Below are positions 1 through 13,700 of a stretch of DNA of 64,000 nucleotides, piece after piece (the first letter of the stretch is position 1; every line of letters begins with the position of its first letter). The translations under genes were made by a program, and so were the position numbers. The notes below the pieces were generated by a model, which saw only the letters and a program-made list of their open reading frames with translations, was not told the origin of the DNA and searched no databases. Origin of the DNA: Stratiolaelaps scimitus (taxonomy: Eukaryota > Arthropoda > Arachnida > Mesostigmata > Laelapidae); the NCBI GenBank assembly GCA_019614645.1, contig JABWDB010000017.1:6026501-6090500 (forward strand), read 5' to 3'.

Positions 1-96
1 GTTTGATTCAGATGGAAGACGCCGACTATCTCATCGAGCCACTGAAAGGATACAATACGACAAGCCCGAGAGAAAATTGGACAAGCGCTGAGCTTG
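1..96 (+). CDS. ADAMTS: ADAMTS exon a: end of prodomain (5' end outside window)
   Basis: The frame starting at base 3 reads [18 protein letters not shown] and on to AELG. The IEPL motif is typical of the end of the conserved prodomain core in ADAMTS and ADAM proteins. Two N-glycosylation sequons are visible (NTT and NWT). The exon ends in phase 1 at a consensus donor, GTGAGT at 97-102. The exon start is not in the window, because the coding frame is open to base 1 and the family has several hundred more prodomain residues upstream. The prodomain keeps the enzyme latent and assists folding in the secretory pathway. Confidence 0.82.
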
Positions 97-3000
97 GTGA
101 GTCACAACCTCATCTTATCTACAGGAGATCAGCCGTTCCCCACCAGTCCAATGACAAAGTCGGTCGACCAGCACCGTTCGTCCACGACAGTTTTCATAAA
201 GGTTGGTTCATTTTGCCAAGGAGATGGTGTCGCCTAATAGGGCGAAATGTATTATTACTACTATTGTTATTATCTTTGATTAGAACCATTTTTCAGTTTT
301 ATCTAGTGCTAGATACTGCCTTTATCTAGCACTAGATAAAACTGAAGATTTCCAAATCAAGCGCCCTCAGTTACCAAATATATCAAATAGAGGGAAGCGA
401 GACGATCGTATTTTGATAGTTTTATTGAAATTTTAGTACATTGCTTTAATAATGTTCACGATGTGAACGCAAACGGTATCATCCCAGTTCTCAGAGGGCA
501 ACTGTTTCCAAATGACACATCATAATCATCACGTTACTGTAGGCACACGAGGATCCATAAAAATGATTAAATCCCTCTCTCCAATTGCGCGTGCTTACGC
601 ACTCTTTATATATGTGCATTTTCGCGTGCTGCAATCTTCGTAACGCGACAATGGTGATTGGGCAATACAGCAATCATAGTAATAATAAAACGCAACATCA
701 TTCTACAATGTATCCTCATCCACGCAATATGAGGCTTCGTTGTAGGCCGAGGTGGATTGATAGCCACCACACCCCCGTGCTTCCCGCCTCTCGTCCGGTG
801 TCGCATCCGCGATACTGCTCGCGTGAACAAAGCCATGTACAGTTTGCTCCTCGACCGATCGTGTATCGTCAAGTAATAGCTGGGCTATGTATAATTTCCC
901 CATCTCATTGTCACAACAACGACCACCGTTCATAGACGATGAACTGATATTCGGTGTCGGTGATGTCGCCCGGTGACAGGACGCCCGCTCCTGCCTTGTT
1001 TCCCTCAGACACACCCCCTCCCCACCATTTCACATCCTCCTTCCTGATCGCGCTCATCGTTGTCGCCTCTGGACCCCGGATCACCCACCATTCGACGGTG
1101 TCGCCGGCAGCGGAAGAAGCTGATGACTATTATGAGCAAATTGCGACAATAATACATTGAAGCGATTAGCATATTTGGCCTTATTATTAATGAGTCAGTC
1201 GTTCTTCATCGGTGACAGCTGCCAAGCGCCCCCCTCATGCCGGCGCCGGCAGAGCCACCCGGCCGGAGTAATGCGTGAAACTGAGACCTCGTACGAAGCT
1301 GACGCGATTGTATTGGGTACACATGGGGTTCAGCCGCTCTGGCAGCAGGAACCGACGTTGTTGTCGGCGCAGGTCAGGGACCACTGGGGGCTGTCCTCTG
1401 CCGTCATCCTATCGGCCAACCGTCGGACACCGTCCGGCGTGATAGGGAATATGGGAGTCGATGACGCTTAATTGTGGTCAAGCTGTCCCCACATCTGTTC
1501 CCTGCGGACCGCTGGAGGGTCGAGTCTGCCTGCCTCCCTGCCTGCTCGACCCATAATGGTGCGGCGGCAGCAGCAGCAGCAGCAGAGAGTGGCAAAGGAG
1601 GGCGCTCCTTTGCGGCTGTAAGCGGCTTAGCCGCCTGGGGTCGATACTCTCTGGTCTCTGGCTGGTGTTTGCTAGCGGGCGGTTGGGGACACCAGCACAG
1701 CCTGCCTGCCTACCCTGAGTAACAGCATCAGCTACGGACGGCGGTCACTCCCCGGCTGGCCGGGAAGACATGAGATATAGGGGCGAGGACGCGAGGGACA
1801 GGGCAGCCGGGCGAGGTATGGCACAGAGCCGCTTGTGCCACCACCAAGATGACGTTAATGATGTGACCTCCCCTGATGGCTGACTCTCTCCACCCCTTAC
1901 CTTCCGTTCCAGCTTCTCTTCTGTGCGCTCTCTCTCTCTTTCGCTCACTCTGAGCACAGAACGATACCTCAAATACATAAATACCGCTATTACTTCTTGT
2001 TTCGTGGCGCAGCTCGTGAGTTCTCCGTGTCTTAAGTGCGACATGTCCGTATCAAGTCTGAAACATAAACGGAACGAGAGCCGAAAAGCATTTTCCACTG
2101 TGTCTTTAATCGCACAGGGCATGCGTGCGCGTACCATGAACAATAATAGTCGTAGTATGATCATTAGTAACATTGTTAGAATTATTATGTATATATTCAC
2201 TGTGTGAATAATGAACGGTGGCTGGAAAATAAAATCTAACAAGTACGTTATAGACGTAACCGTTCTTCCCCTTCTTGTCGCATACATACTTAGATATGAG
2301 ACAATGGCCACTTGTGGCTATTTGCAAGCGGTATCAGCAAAAATGTCGTAATCCAAAAAGGCCACTATCCACAGCGACGTCGATCCAAAGTGGAGGATGC
2401 TCTATTGAGCAGGGTGCATTGGCATGATGCGGTGTTGAGCCAGCAAAAATACTGGCTCAATATTTAATAAATATTGAATAACAGTAAACAATATGTATAT
2501 ATTGAATCAGTGTGCATGCCGTACTCTCCAAACCAGAAGATCTTTCGAATAGTGAAGCGCTTCATTACTCGAAGTGCGTCAAATTCCATTTTGACTTCTT
2601 GGTCTCGTAGTTTAATAGTATTTTGCCTGCGCCTAAAGGGGAATGGGCGTTTTTTTAACACTTTCGAGAGTTCGAAGCTATCAGTTGAGGGGTCGGCCAA
2701 TGTCCTCGTCCAAGTGCGTTAGGGTTACCAAGTGTGTGGTGGCTAAAGACTCCGAAGAAAGAGAGAGCAATGGAGAGAGGTGGGAAGGCTGAGTGGTGCC
2801 TGAAAACGTTGAAACTATGTGAGCCCGACGTCTTGAAGGCAAAGGGAGGCTGCTAAGGAAGGGACGCGGTTGCCAGCGGCCGGCGTCTCGTGGCAACGGA
2901 TGTTTGCTTTCGCGATCGTTGGACTTTGGGACACGACGGGCCAAGCGAGGAGGCAGAGGTGGACGGCGATGTTCGGGCCTGCGAAGAAAACGAAGACGAG

Positions 3001-6000
3001 GCTCTCAGGCCAGACCAAGGAAACCCCTAACGCCCGGCTGGCTAGCTAGCTAGCTAGCCAGCCAGCCACGGTCCAAGGAGCATGTGACGGTAGGAACCCC
3101 GTCGAGGGTTAGGTCCCGAAAGAAGAGGCGGGAATGCAGACAGCGAGAACCGTGCACACAGAGGGCGGTGAGCGGACGGACAATGTACCGCAGGAAGGAA
3201 CTGAGGCGTCTTCATCCCACGGCAGGGGCTAGGCTCTAGACTGGCTCGAGTATGGGAAGCGGCCGAGATGCCCACGGGCGGGCAGGCAGACAGGGTCGCA
3301 CACGTACACACGGAGAGAAACACACACATGATCACAGATCACACAGACCACCAAAACAACGCAAGGCAACACAACGCAAACCCACCCACGTCTGCACAGA
3401 GAACACACTATTACCAAGAGAGGAAAACAGGATGTAGATTGTGTAGGCAGCTACCTAGCTTGAATAATACTCTGGTTTTCTTGTAGTGGATGAGATCAAA
3501 AAAAGAGCGAGATATATTCATTTGTGTTGCAGTTCTGCAGCTTCTTGTTTCTCGTAGTCTATCATCCGGTGAGCCTCATCTGATCAAGTCAGTCAGGCCG
3601 TCTTCAAAGTTTACGGCAAAAGAAGTAAAACCCTCGTGGGTCCGCCACCGGCAGCTTGTGCATTGGTGGTCTCTCGTAACCTCGACAGGGCGGGATGGAG
3701 TAGTTCCTTTTTTCTTTCTCGCTCGCTCTCTCTCTCTCCCTCTCTTTCTCTTCATCGAGGGATGAGTGTCCTTATTCTGCGCTCTTGCCTTTATTGCATC
3801 CAAGGAAGATTGACTCTTCCCTTCCCCCAGTCTAGTTGCCTAGAGCCCTTTTTCTTCCTTCTGCGCCGCTGCCGTCTAAGTCCTGTGTCGAGTCCCTCGC
3901 CGTTGCTCCCCTCTGTCCTGTGTGATGTTCCTATTTTGTTGTTATCCTGCCTTCGCAACCGGCCGAGCCTTGGTGGAGCTGCGAAAACGCCTGCTTGCTG
4001 TTCTGCCAGCAGCGCAGCTGCCGCGCTACCTCTGCAAGCGGGACAAGTAAGTCTCGATCCTTCGGTGCACACCTGCAAAGCCACTACTAGCTCGTATCGA
4101 CTCTAGCAGTAGTAGCAGGATTTCCCACTGGTCGGCGAACTCGGGCAACGGGAGACGGCTTGCCCATGCTGTGCCGGCCTGCAGCTCTCGAATAAGGCCA
4201 CGCCTCAAACCTTGCCGCCCGAGTCCAAGCATCCATGCGCCCGTACGAGCTAACATCGCTGTACGCTGCACGTATGTGTTCTGTTATTGCTGTCGCAGTT
4301 TCTTTTGACATTGAGTCGAGCAGCGACGCTAGCAGAACCAGTATCAGTAGGAGCAGCATCCGATGCAATCTCTCCGTCTGCCTGCCTGTCTCGATGACTT
4401 CAATTCGAGGCGTGTGTTAGCCCTGAGGGAAAGAACATTGGGGATGACAGCACTTCCTTCCTACCTAGAGCCTCCCATACCCGCAGCGACTAAAGCTGAA
4501 TGCGGTGTTTCTCAGGGAAGCTTAGTGGCTGGCTGGTTATTCCGCTTGCAGCAACTTGATACAACTGGCATTTGTTGCTGATCGAGTCGGTTTCGAACCG
4601 GCCTTTGCGAGCCAACACCGGGTCTAAAGCGCGCGCTGTTGCGGGCAAGACGACCGGAGGTGGTAGCGATGGCGGCAGCCGTGTGCTGCTATGCCACGAG
4701 GACGACGGCAACGTCTTTACGAAACAGCCGATACAGGTCACCCCATCGTCAGTCGTCTCCGTCATCGTGCAGGACGAGGCTGGTCCTTTTGGGCCAGCGC
4801 ACAGAGAAAGCCCGGTTGAACTTTTAAACTAATTAGAAGTGTCTTGCAAAGGTCGGCTACCGTGCTAAGATGACTGAGTTAGGAAGGAGCTCCAAGGAGC
4901 GAGCCTGGGGGTGCGGTGGGCACTTTCGTCTTCGAACGTCCGAGATCAAGGTTTTAGCGGCAGAGGCTTCGGCGGACCCGTCTACCGCTTTAGCGCACTG
5001 CCAGCGAACGCTTTTAGTCTTCTGCCGATGGCAGAGACCCACTTTCCCTGCCGCGATACTTCCCCCATTTAACAGTCTCACGGTAGTCTCAGCTATTCAA
5101 GGATAGTCAAGCAGCGCTGTCGCAATATTTTAAAGTGTTAGGTTCTCAGTGTTGCTAGGTGCGTTGACGAGAGAGAAGAAAGAGCATTAATTCATGCCGC
5201 TGGTAATCATTTATTAACAGTAATCATCTCTAACACGGCATTCACTGTTTCCTGGGTTTCAGAGCACTTCGAAGCCGGCTACCGGGAACGGATGCAGTAC
5301 GAGCGGCGATTACGGCGCGAAGCGACAGCGGCCGGCGTCTCCAGCAGGCGCCGAAAGAAGCGCAGTGTGAGCATTGAACGTAACGTTGAAACACTTCTCG
5401 TCGCTGATCGCACCATGCTCGACTACTATAGTAACGAGGATATCGAGACCTACCTACTCACCGTTCTCAACATGGTTAGTAGCAGTGCTAGTGCTGAACT
5501 GACTCCTGGCACTCGGAGCTATTTTGTGTATCGACAAAACTTCATGAAGAAAAAAACAAGAACTATGGTTTTTAAGTAAATATCAGACGTTTTTCTCGTT
5601 TACTATCAGCTTCTATAGTCTGTTCTAAGAAACTGAACCAGCGCTAAACAACATATAAGCAAAGGACCCAAGTATAAAGAGAGACATATAAGGGAGCTTA
5701 AGCATTGTAAAATTGCAGTTCCTTTAATAAACCTGTGTTTTCCATGTTCAAAATAGTTCTGAACCACCTAATATAATGTTATGACAGCTGTATTTTCGAT
5801 AGATTGACGGGAATGCGTTACAAATTCGATAATGGAGTCCGGCCAAATGACTGAACGAATTTCGTAACAGGTGAAAAAGGTTACCAATTATAGGTATAAT
5901 AGTTTTTCATTGGTAAAAACATTATACAACATAAGACTCATTGGAGGTCACTTACATTAAACACACTTCAAATTTGGTAACCAAGACAATAACAGTAGAC

Positions 6001-9000
6001 TGTTGCCGACAACGTCTAGATCGGTAGTAATTAATAATATTATTCCGCACGTTTCCTGTGCTCCGCTGACAGAAACCTCTTTCTGCCTATCTCTAATGTA
6101 TGTCGACCTGCGAAATACCGTTTCATGTCTGTAAAGAAACTGAAAGGGAATTGCGTGTAAGGGGCCACCCACCACAACATCGGCAGATGCAATGAGCAAT
6201 TGGACTCGATTGTTTCAGGACTTAATTCTGACTTCAACTCATAGCAGAAGTACTACGGTTGTTGTTCCTTGCCCAAAAGAGCTTTAGGTTTTGCTAAACA
6301 ATGCGGGTCTCAGTTCCCTGTGAAGATCTCCGTAGGGTGCGTGTGCAGCGTGCCCGCCTGGGCCTGACACCATAAATCCTAATCAGGACTCCTATTTCTC
6401 AGGACTTCGCGGCCAGTCCCCGAGAACGAGTTTCGAGTCAGTTGGGCGGGAAGAACACCCAGGTGGAATACAGTGGACGACTGCACGGGCGGTTGTGCCT
6501 GTTGTGAACCTCTGCGCCTATTGAATACTACCTTCACTGTTACATTGGTAGGGTTCAGTTCAGTCGGTAACGGAAGAGTCTATCGAAGACGTCCACACCA
6601 ACGCACGAATAGGTCAGGATCCCGGATTCAGGGCTCGCTCACCCAGTACCTTCTTCCGCATAATCTGGTCGAAGAACTCGCCGCCAGGCTGAACTACGAC
6701 GCACGACTTTGTTGTCTGGCTGAACTTAACTTGGCTACGCCACTACCACACGTTGTAAAATAGGGAGTGGTGGTTTGCAGAGGAGGAAGCAACGCAACCA
6801 TATTCGACCCTAGTTAATTCGCCCCTTTCGCACCATACATATTTTCGCTTGCTTTGTGTTTGCGAGATGAAACGACTTCGGGCAGGGTAGAAATATATGG
6901 CTGAATGTGCTTGAATACTTAAAAGTAATGATCTAGAAGTCGTGTTCAGGTTAAGTCGCCCACTGAGCGTGCAAATGATTTATTCTCCTGGTGAATACCA
7001 CGCCAGCTGAGACAGTGGACGAGTTCCGTTGAATAAGGTACATTTGTCTATAGTATTTTACTATATGGACATGTAAGCCGGGACGACGACTTTTTGTTGG
7101 TCGCGTCTGGTGCTTTTATGATATTATAGGCCTTTTTACCCCATATCATAAGCATATGACACCAAGTGTGTGCTTACCTAAATGAGCTTATATTTCCGCC
7201 GGTGTTCGCAGCATCGGGTGTAGATTGAGTGGGAGGATTGGGTTATTGTGGTGTCTCCTTGAAGCTGGTGTGCTAATCGGCGACTATCTCTCGAGATTGA
7301 TGGGGAATAAGGCAAGCCTTTGCCTTCCCTAAACTTCGTGGAGGTATCGCGTCACGTAGTTAAGGACGGGATGTCCCAAATACCACCCACGTGGTGTCAA
7401 CGGTATGGCAGCGATGTGAACAGCCACAGCCTTATATCAACCTGTTGATATCAAGTACTTTGCGCCGCACCAAAGTATAACGGGATCGCTGCCCTGTCGG
7501 CGGCGCGGAGATATTCGCGACCAAATTTGAAACCTTTGTCGGTGGAGAAGTATTCTAATTTTGTTCGATTAACCGGTCCAACGTAACAGAACAAATTAGC
7601 GAGTGGACGATGGACAGCACAACTTTGTCAAAACTCAGACGTTTATTGTATTTCCTCTGCCGAGAAGTCGTTGCTAGAGACCCAACTTGAAAGGGACAAC
7701 GAATTGTAAACAAGCCACTCAGGATACTCAATTAACGCACAGATCCTGTAGCTGTTGTGTCCCGTGACGATTAAGCGCGCGTTCTCGTCTTCGGACATCG
7801 CAAGCGACCGTTAGCTGTGCGTTGCAGGCGTGCGTATTCCTCCTCCCCCTCGCCGGCTACATGTACCTGGACTCACAAGGTGGAAGCGAAACTGTGTTTG
7901 GCTCTCAGATAGCGTATCAGTGGCCGAATCGTTTTCTTTGGTGCCACCCAAAAACGACCTGCAAAAGGCATCGCTTATTAACACGTGGGATGGTCTCGGT
8001 AAAGAGGGGGGGGGGGGGGGCGCGGGGGGAAAGACGCCATCCGCATCTAAGCGAAATCTCTTGCAGCGCTTTCCGATCTGCTTCCAAGTACTATTCGCGC
8101 CCATTCTGGATCAGCCGTCGCCGTTCATTCCTGTTCCACTGTCCGGCGTCGACTTGGAGCCTTCATGTCGACGGTTGTCGTCGTCCTCGTGGACGTACGT
8201 CTCGCAAGTGTTAGCCTGTCCTGCTCGCTTGCTTGGCGCTGTCATCTCGAGTTACCACTGCTCTGCTTCGTGTTTTCCTTTCGTGTGTATGTAGGCTAAA
8301 TGGCCACTCATCCGCAAACGTGAGAGCCCCACTGAGGAGGTGAGCAAGACAGATGAGGCAACCGGCGTTTCAAGTTGAATATTTACACGATTCCTTAATC
8401 GTTCGGAATACACTTGTTAACGATTGGCGGTCTTCGAAGCCAATTCTTCGTCCATTGTTCCTCTTCTTATTTTGTGACAACGCATTTGAAGAATACCAAG
8501 GCGTTTCCTTGCGAAACGAAAAGGAAAAAGAAAAAGTCTCGAAAAAGTTTTCCTAGTCGCCCGCCACTTTGGTCGAAGTTCTGCCACAACGTCAAGACTT
8601 TAAGAAAAGTGTTTAGATTCTCAGAAATGCTTTTTCGTTGTTGCGCCCTGTGCTTCTCCATACAGTACAACGTAAATATACAGTTGGGCAACGATACGCC
8701 TCCAGCGAGGAAAACATGTGGGAGAATAGTTCAAACAGATGACTACTCTCAACCTTGAAGTCTACTTCGATCTTGACCTAAACCTATTCCTTTAATTGAA
8801 CGTTTTATCCCACTGCATGCCCGTTTGTCCCCTTCGCATATACATTATTTCTATGCGTTCGACGAACGACAGCTGCTTCAGACGGACACTTCCTTGACTC
8901 TTCCATCTCGGTGCCGCTGTCTGGACTAGGAGCAATTTAGAAATGTATCTCATCCCTATGTACGCGCGCAGTCACCCCCGCCTGCTACACATACTATGCG

Positions 9001-10757
9001 GAATTATTCATTACGAAACCTCCGGTACAACTACGATGCTCACGCGAGCTCCACGTGTATATATATATGTATACGAGCGCCGTTTGTTCGTAAGCACATC
9101 GTCAGTGCGTAAGTATACGAGGGGTACAGCAAGTAGAAGCAACGCAGCACCGTGCGGAAGCACTTAGATAGAGTCTTCCTCAGATAGTTTGCGCAGGCAG
9201 CTTTGGCTAGCAAAAGCAGCCGAATTCTGCCGTTGGGCTTCCCGCCGCGGCCAGCGTCGTCCCGCCGGGATGGCGTCAAGACCTTCCAACCTTCTGCTTG
9301 CCTTCGCTCGCCTCCGCTCGGACCGTCTCTCTGGCCCGAGCAGAAATTGGCTCTAATTAGAATTCGCTATTTGGTGCTGCTGCTCCCCATTGCTGTTGGC
9401 TGGGTCGCTACATCCCGCGGCCCGCCGGGGGGGAGCAGGGCCGCGTGGGCCCCTGGCATCGCATAATAACAGCATAATTACATGAGTCCCGTGGCGGAAT
9501 AATCCTACGTGCTGAGAAGATGGAGACAGAGAGTGATAGGCCGGGTAGATCCAGGCCTGAGGAGCCTGCTCTAGACCGACAGCAAAATAAAGATTCTCCA
9601 CCTAGTACAACAACTAGTAGCAGTGTTATTCAGGGAAAGAAGAGCAAGGAGCTCTGGGGAAGGCCATGACCCAGGTGATTGTGGATCACAGCCTGACCCT
9701 CCCACAGCATTAGTGGGGACGGCCACGCCTCGCAGCCGTAGCTGTGTTCGAGAATGTTAAGCCAACTTACAAAACACATGACAGCTAGTGGGTTGCGCGA
9801 AGTAGATCAACGCTAGGACTATGACGTATCTCACTCAATGGGTCCCCGTCATGTTTTTCCACGCATACATAGTTGCGACGTATGGCTATATTTTGGAGCT
9901 ATACTCCTCATTTAAACTATTCATTTTCAGAAGCAAAGGACGCTGTTTTGGCATTGTCTTGGTCATACGGAAATGCGATACAGAGGAGACGTGTCTCTAG
10001 GCAACATGTCACAATATTGCATTTATGCACTCTACCATGACTATTTATCGTGTGCAAAAATGAGCTTCATCCGCAGCATCATTTCATCGAGCGAATTTCA
10101 TTATCGCGATTATTTCATTCGATATCGTAGCGTTACGTGTCGACACTGAGCGAGGAGCCTACGCAGAAAGTTTGGAATTGTGCAATTGAATTCTTATTCA
10201 CCCATTTATCCTTAAAGGAGCGACGGGACTCCGCGGCAATAGGAGGCCATCTTATGAAAACTTGCTAGTTTCAATTGGACAACATATTTTGTGTATCAGC
10301 ATCATCAACATCGCTGATGGTTTCGCATATTACCGGGGATGGTGTCACATCGTTGATGGTGGCAAGGTGACGTCGTCTTTCTGGCCACTGTTTACGTTGT
10401 GATACTTTCTGTATTTTATTGCGTTGTCACATAGCACCAAACGTATATTAGATACCACTTAGCCAAGCGTATTGTTGTACGTATATGAACTCTATGATTG
10501 CGCAAGAGTCGCGCGCGGCAGAAGTGGCGTGTATAGTGGCAACTTCGCCGTGGCAACAACAGAATCCCATCAAGATGGTTGCAGGGTCCACAGCTTCTTG
10601 AACATTACCCTGTCATGCAAGCTGGGTGTCTCCGGGCGTATGTTTATGGCTGCTATATTATAGCACCTCCACACCGCAAGTAATAAAGTTGTTATATGAT
10701 ATTCTTACTGTATTCTTGCTCTGTACGGGCTCTATTTCCTGCTCCCCACCTACCACG

Positions 10758-10791
<34 letters not shown>

Positions 10792-13700
10792 TGAATGGCA
10801 GAATATAGAATTACGGCGGTTGTAGCTGTTACGCTCTGTATTGTTGTTTGCTGAAGGCCGCAACTAGGACGTGGACCCGCGAGCGCTACGAGTGTGGCGT
10901 GCTTGTTTTTGGTTGTTGTAACAGTCGCCTTTAAGTTTCATGGCCGTCCATCCGCCAGTCTACACCGTCGTCTTCGCTTTCATTCGTAATCCTCATACTA
11001 AAATAGGAGGGACAAAAATACGACTGGGGCCAAAATTAAAACTTGTATCGCTTATCCTACCCTACCGAGGCCTACCGGTCACTTCCGGGTGGAAACGCAC
11101 TTTTTCCGGTCGGTCGGCTACTACGGGGCGAACGGGGATTGGCAGAGGTCGGCGAGCTGGCTACAATAGAACCTGTCCGAGTACAAGTCGCACAGGAATC
11201 ACAGGGGTAGCTGCTACGGTGGCGACAGGATCCACCAACAGTGTGACCGGTAACTTGACCTTATCCGGGACATTACCAGCGCCATTTAAAAGGACGAACG
11301 CCCTTGACCGACTCGAGCATCAGGGCAAACGGAATAGATTCTGGAAAGTGTCTGCAGTCGATGGCCCCAGGGTGTCTGACTATCAGTCAGACTATCCTGT
11401 TCTTAACCCCTGTCGGAGTAATTAGGACAGAATGACCTCCATGCAATTATCATATAAACTAACTGTACGGTTGTTAAACTCAATGAAGTAGTGCAAAGAG
11501 GAAACGAGGGGTGGGGTTAAGGCAATGTTATGAGATTGCTCTTCTTCAAAGTCGTTTCTGCCACCGTCAGCATTGGATAAAGCCTTCGCAATTTGCCCGT
11601 GCCCGGCGGCAGCGGTATACGTTCGTTGGGCGGCGTCACCGGCTTCCGCGTCCATGCATGTGACGTCCTGCAATCGAGGTCCGACTATGATGTTATAGTC
11701 ATTGTTCTTAGCTGAAAGTAATGATAACAGTGGACCGGACGGGAAAGCACCAAACGAAGAGGCCTGGCTATTATACTGTGGCGACAAGAGCCGTGGAACA
11801 GTGGGTGTAACATTATTTCCTGTTGCGCCAGCTGCTACAAGTGTACCGCCAGCCTGGCCATACCCTTAGTAAATGACACCTTGATTTCATGGAGTCAGAG
11901 TGAGTGCCGGCCAATAGACAGCGTAATCTGTCGGATCTTCCTGCTGAGAACGATGATAACTTAAGAATAATGAGCAATACTAATGAACAGCTTGAGAGGC
12001 GATGATAGCACTTGCCTCGTATCTGCTATTCAATGCAACGGAGGGAAACCGATGTCCCTGTTATGCAGTTGTATAATTGAATTATGTAGTTCTATTGGAT
12101 CAACGAAGGTACTATTAATGAGATGAAACCGAACCATTGTTAATAGTGATATGCAAAAGCACGCATTTGCATCTATCTTATAGGAACCTTTGGCTCCGAA
12201 GTTCACCGTTGTCGATATACGACCCGAAAACCCCGTGGGACGCTACTTGACGGCAGTGATGCATCAAGGCGCAGCGTACGATGACTGACGTATGATGAAA
12301 CAGTTGTGATCGTCAGGGGCTCCCTGTCCGTCCTCCTTTGTTTTTATTCCTCTCTCTGCATCTGTGTTTCCTGATAGCGGCCAGTGGCAACCAGTCAGTA
12401 AGCGGGGGACGGGACGCGGGTGGAGAATGCAATACGCCGCGCGTATGGTATCTTCTCTACTTTACTAATTAAATTCGTCTTGCCTCGTTCTCCTTTTTTC
12501 TCTCGTCATTTCGCGCGTTTCTCGACATCGCTACATGGCTCCCCGCTTACTTATGCGCAAGCGCCCGCTACGGTGTACAGCCGGATGCATAGTGCCGAGC
12601 CCATGTTCGTTCATTCCTTATGTGCGTGGGAAACCCTCGGGTCGATTCATGCCCAGGAGGCAAGCCATCCACGCAAGCGCCGGCCGTTGCCTCCGCTAGC
12701 CGTCGCCTCTCGGCGCGTCCCAAGAGAGAGTTCTCGCTTGGCGGGACGGCGGTTCCGGGCGAACTTTTTTAGTCTGCGAGCGTCGCACGGCCACCGTCAC
12801 CAGCGCTGCTTTGCCGGGCCGATACAGCCACTGTGGATGTTTCGGAGTAATAGTGGTGGCGGCGGCGGCGGCAGCGGCGGCAGCAGCAGCGCCGCTACGG
12901 AGAGATGGTATCAAGTAACTTCCGCATATATGCTTATCAGCGCGATTTTTTCGAGGAGAAGCCTCCTTACCGCTCGCTCTGCTCGGCCTCCTGCTGCGGT
13001 AACTGCCTCTCGTTCGTGTGCCATTCGTCCATCCATACGTTGCTGCTGTCTTTGCCTGTCTTCGCTGCGTTGCTGGAAGCTCCTGCCGTGCACGGCGCAG
13101 CACTATGACGCGTCATTTTTTGTGGGTCGTACGCTCATTCGTTTTCGCCGTCCGTCGGTCGATCCGTCCGTCAGTCGCGAACGAAGTAACGGTGGTCAGA
13201 CAGGATGGAAAAGGGACATCGTCGACGACGTCTTCGTCATTCTCAATCTCATGCGGCAGACGACCAAATCCAACGGTTTCGTCGCCCCTTGGTTTCTCGC
13301 CGCCGCTGCTGCTGCTGCTGGCCCGCCCGAACGCCCGGCCGGCAGCAGCAGCAGCAGCACCGGTGGTGAGCGGGACAGGCCTCCTCGTTCCCCTCGTCTC
13401 TCGAAGCCTAGCGATTCGCTCCGAGATGGCTCTAGGCTGTCCTTCCGACAGGCGATACGCCATCCCGGTAGCTGTGTCACCAGTCTGGCGAGCTATTGAG
13501 TTCCAGGACGACGACGACGACGGCGAACGAAGCGAATGTGAGCAAGGCGCTTAGGGAAAGATGACGATAGAGGAGCCTGAGGAGTCGGCGGTTGGCTATA
13601 AGCAGGCGCCGTCGCGCCTTCAACGACTTTGAGCGAAAATCCTTTCCCCGTCCGAGTTTTCCTTTCGTTCTTCGTTTCGCGAGGTGAGAGTCTTCTCTCA

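Larger units (their letters stand above)
97..5262 (+). other. ADAMTS intron 1 (5.2 kb)
   Basis: No conserved coding sequence seen. It holds a perfect hairpin (292-346), a pair of adjacent small stem-loops at 2435-2480, a short GCTA/GCCA tandem patch (3037-3067) and a CT-rich stretch near 3715-3745. Part of the interval 3000-5000 is GC-rich and therefore has overlapping open frames of up to about 156 codons on both strands. These show low complexity and no recognisable domain, so I treat them as fortuitous. Confidence 0.7.

Noticed and set aside
12420..13499. 359-codon open frame on the + strand
   Set aside because: It lies in a GC-rich, triplet-repeat block where long frames exist in several other frames on both strands; the product is Ser/Arg/Ala-rich with no domain and no codon signal distinguishing it.
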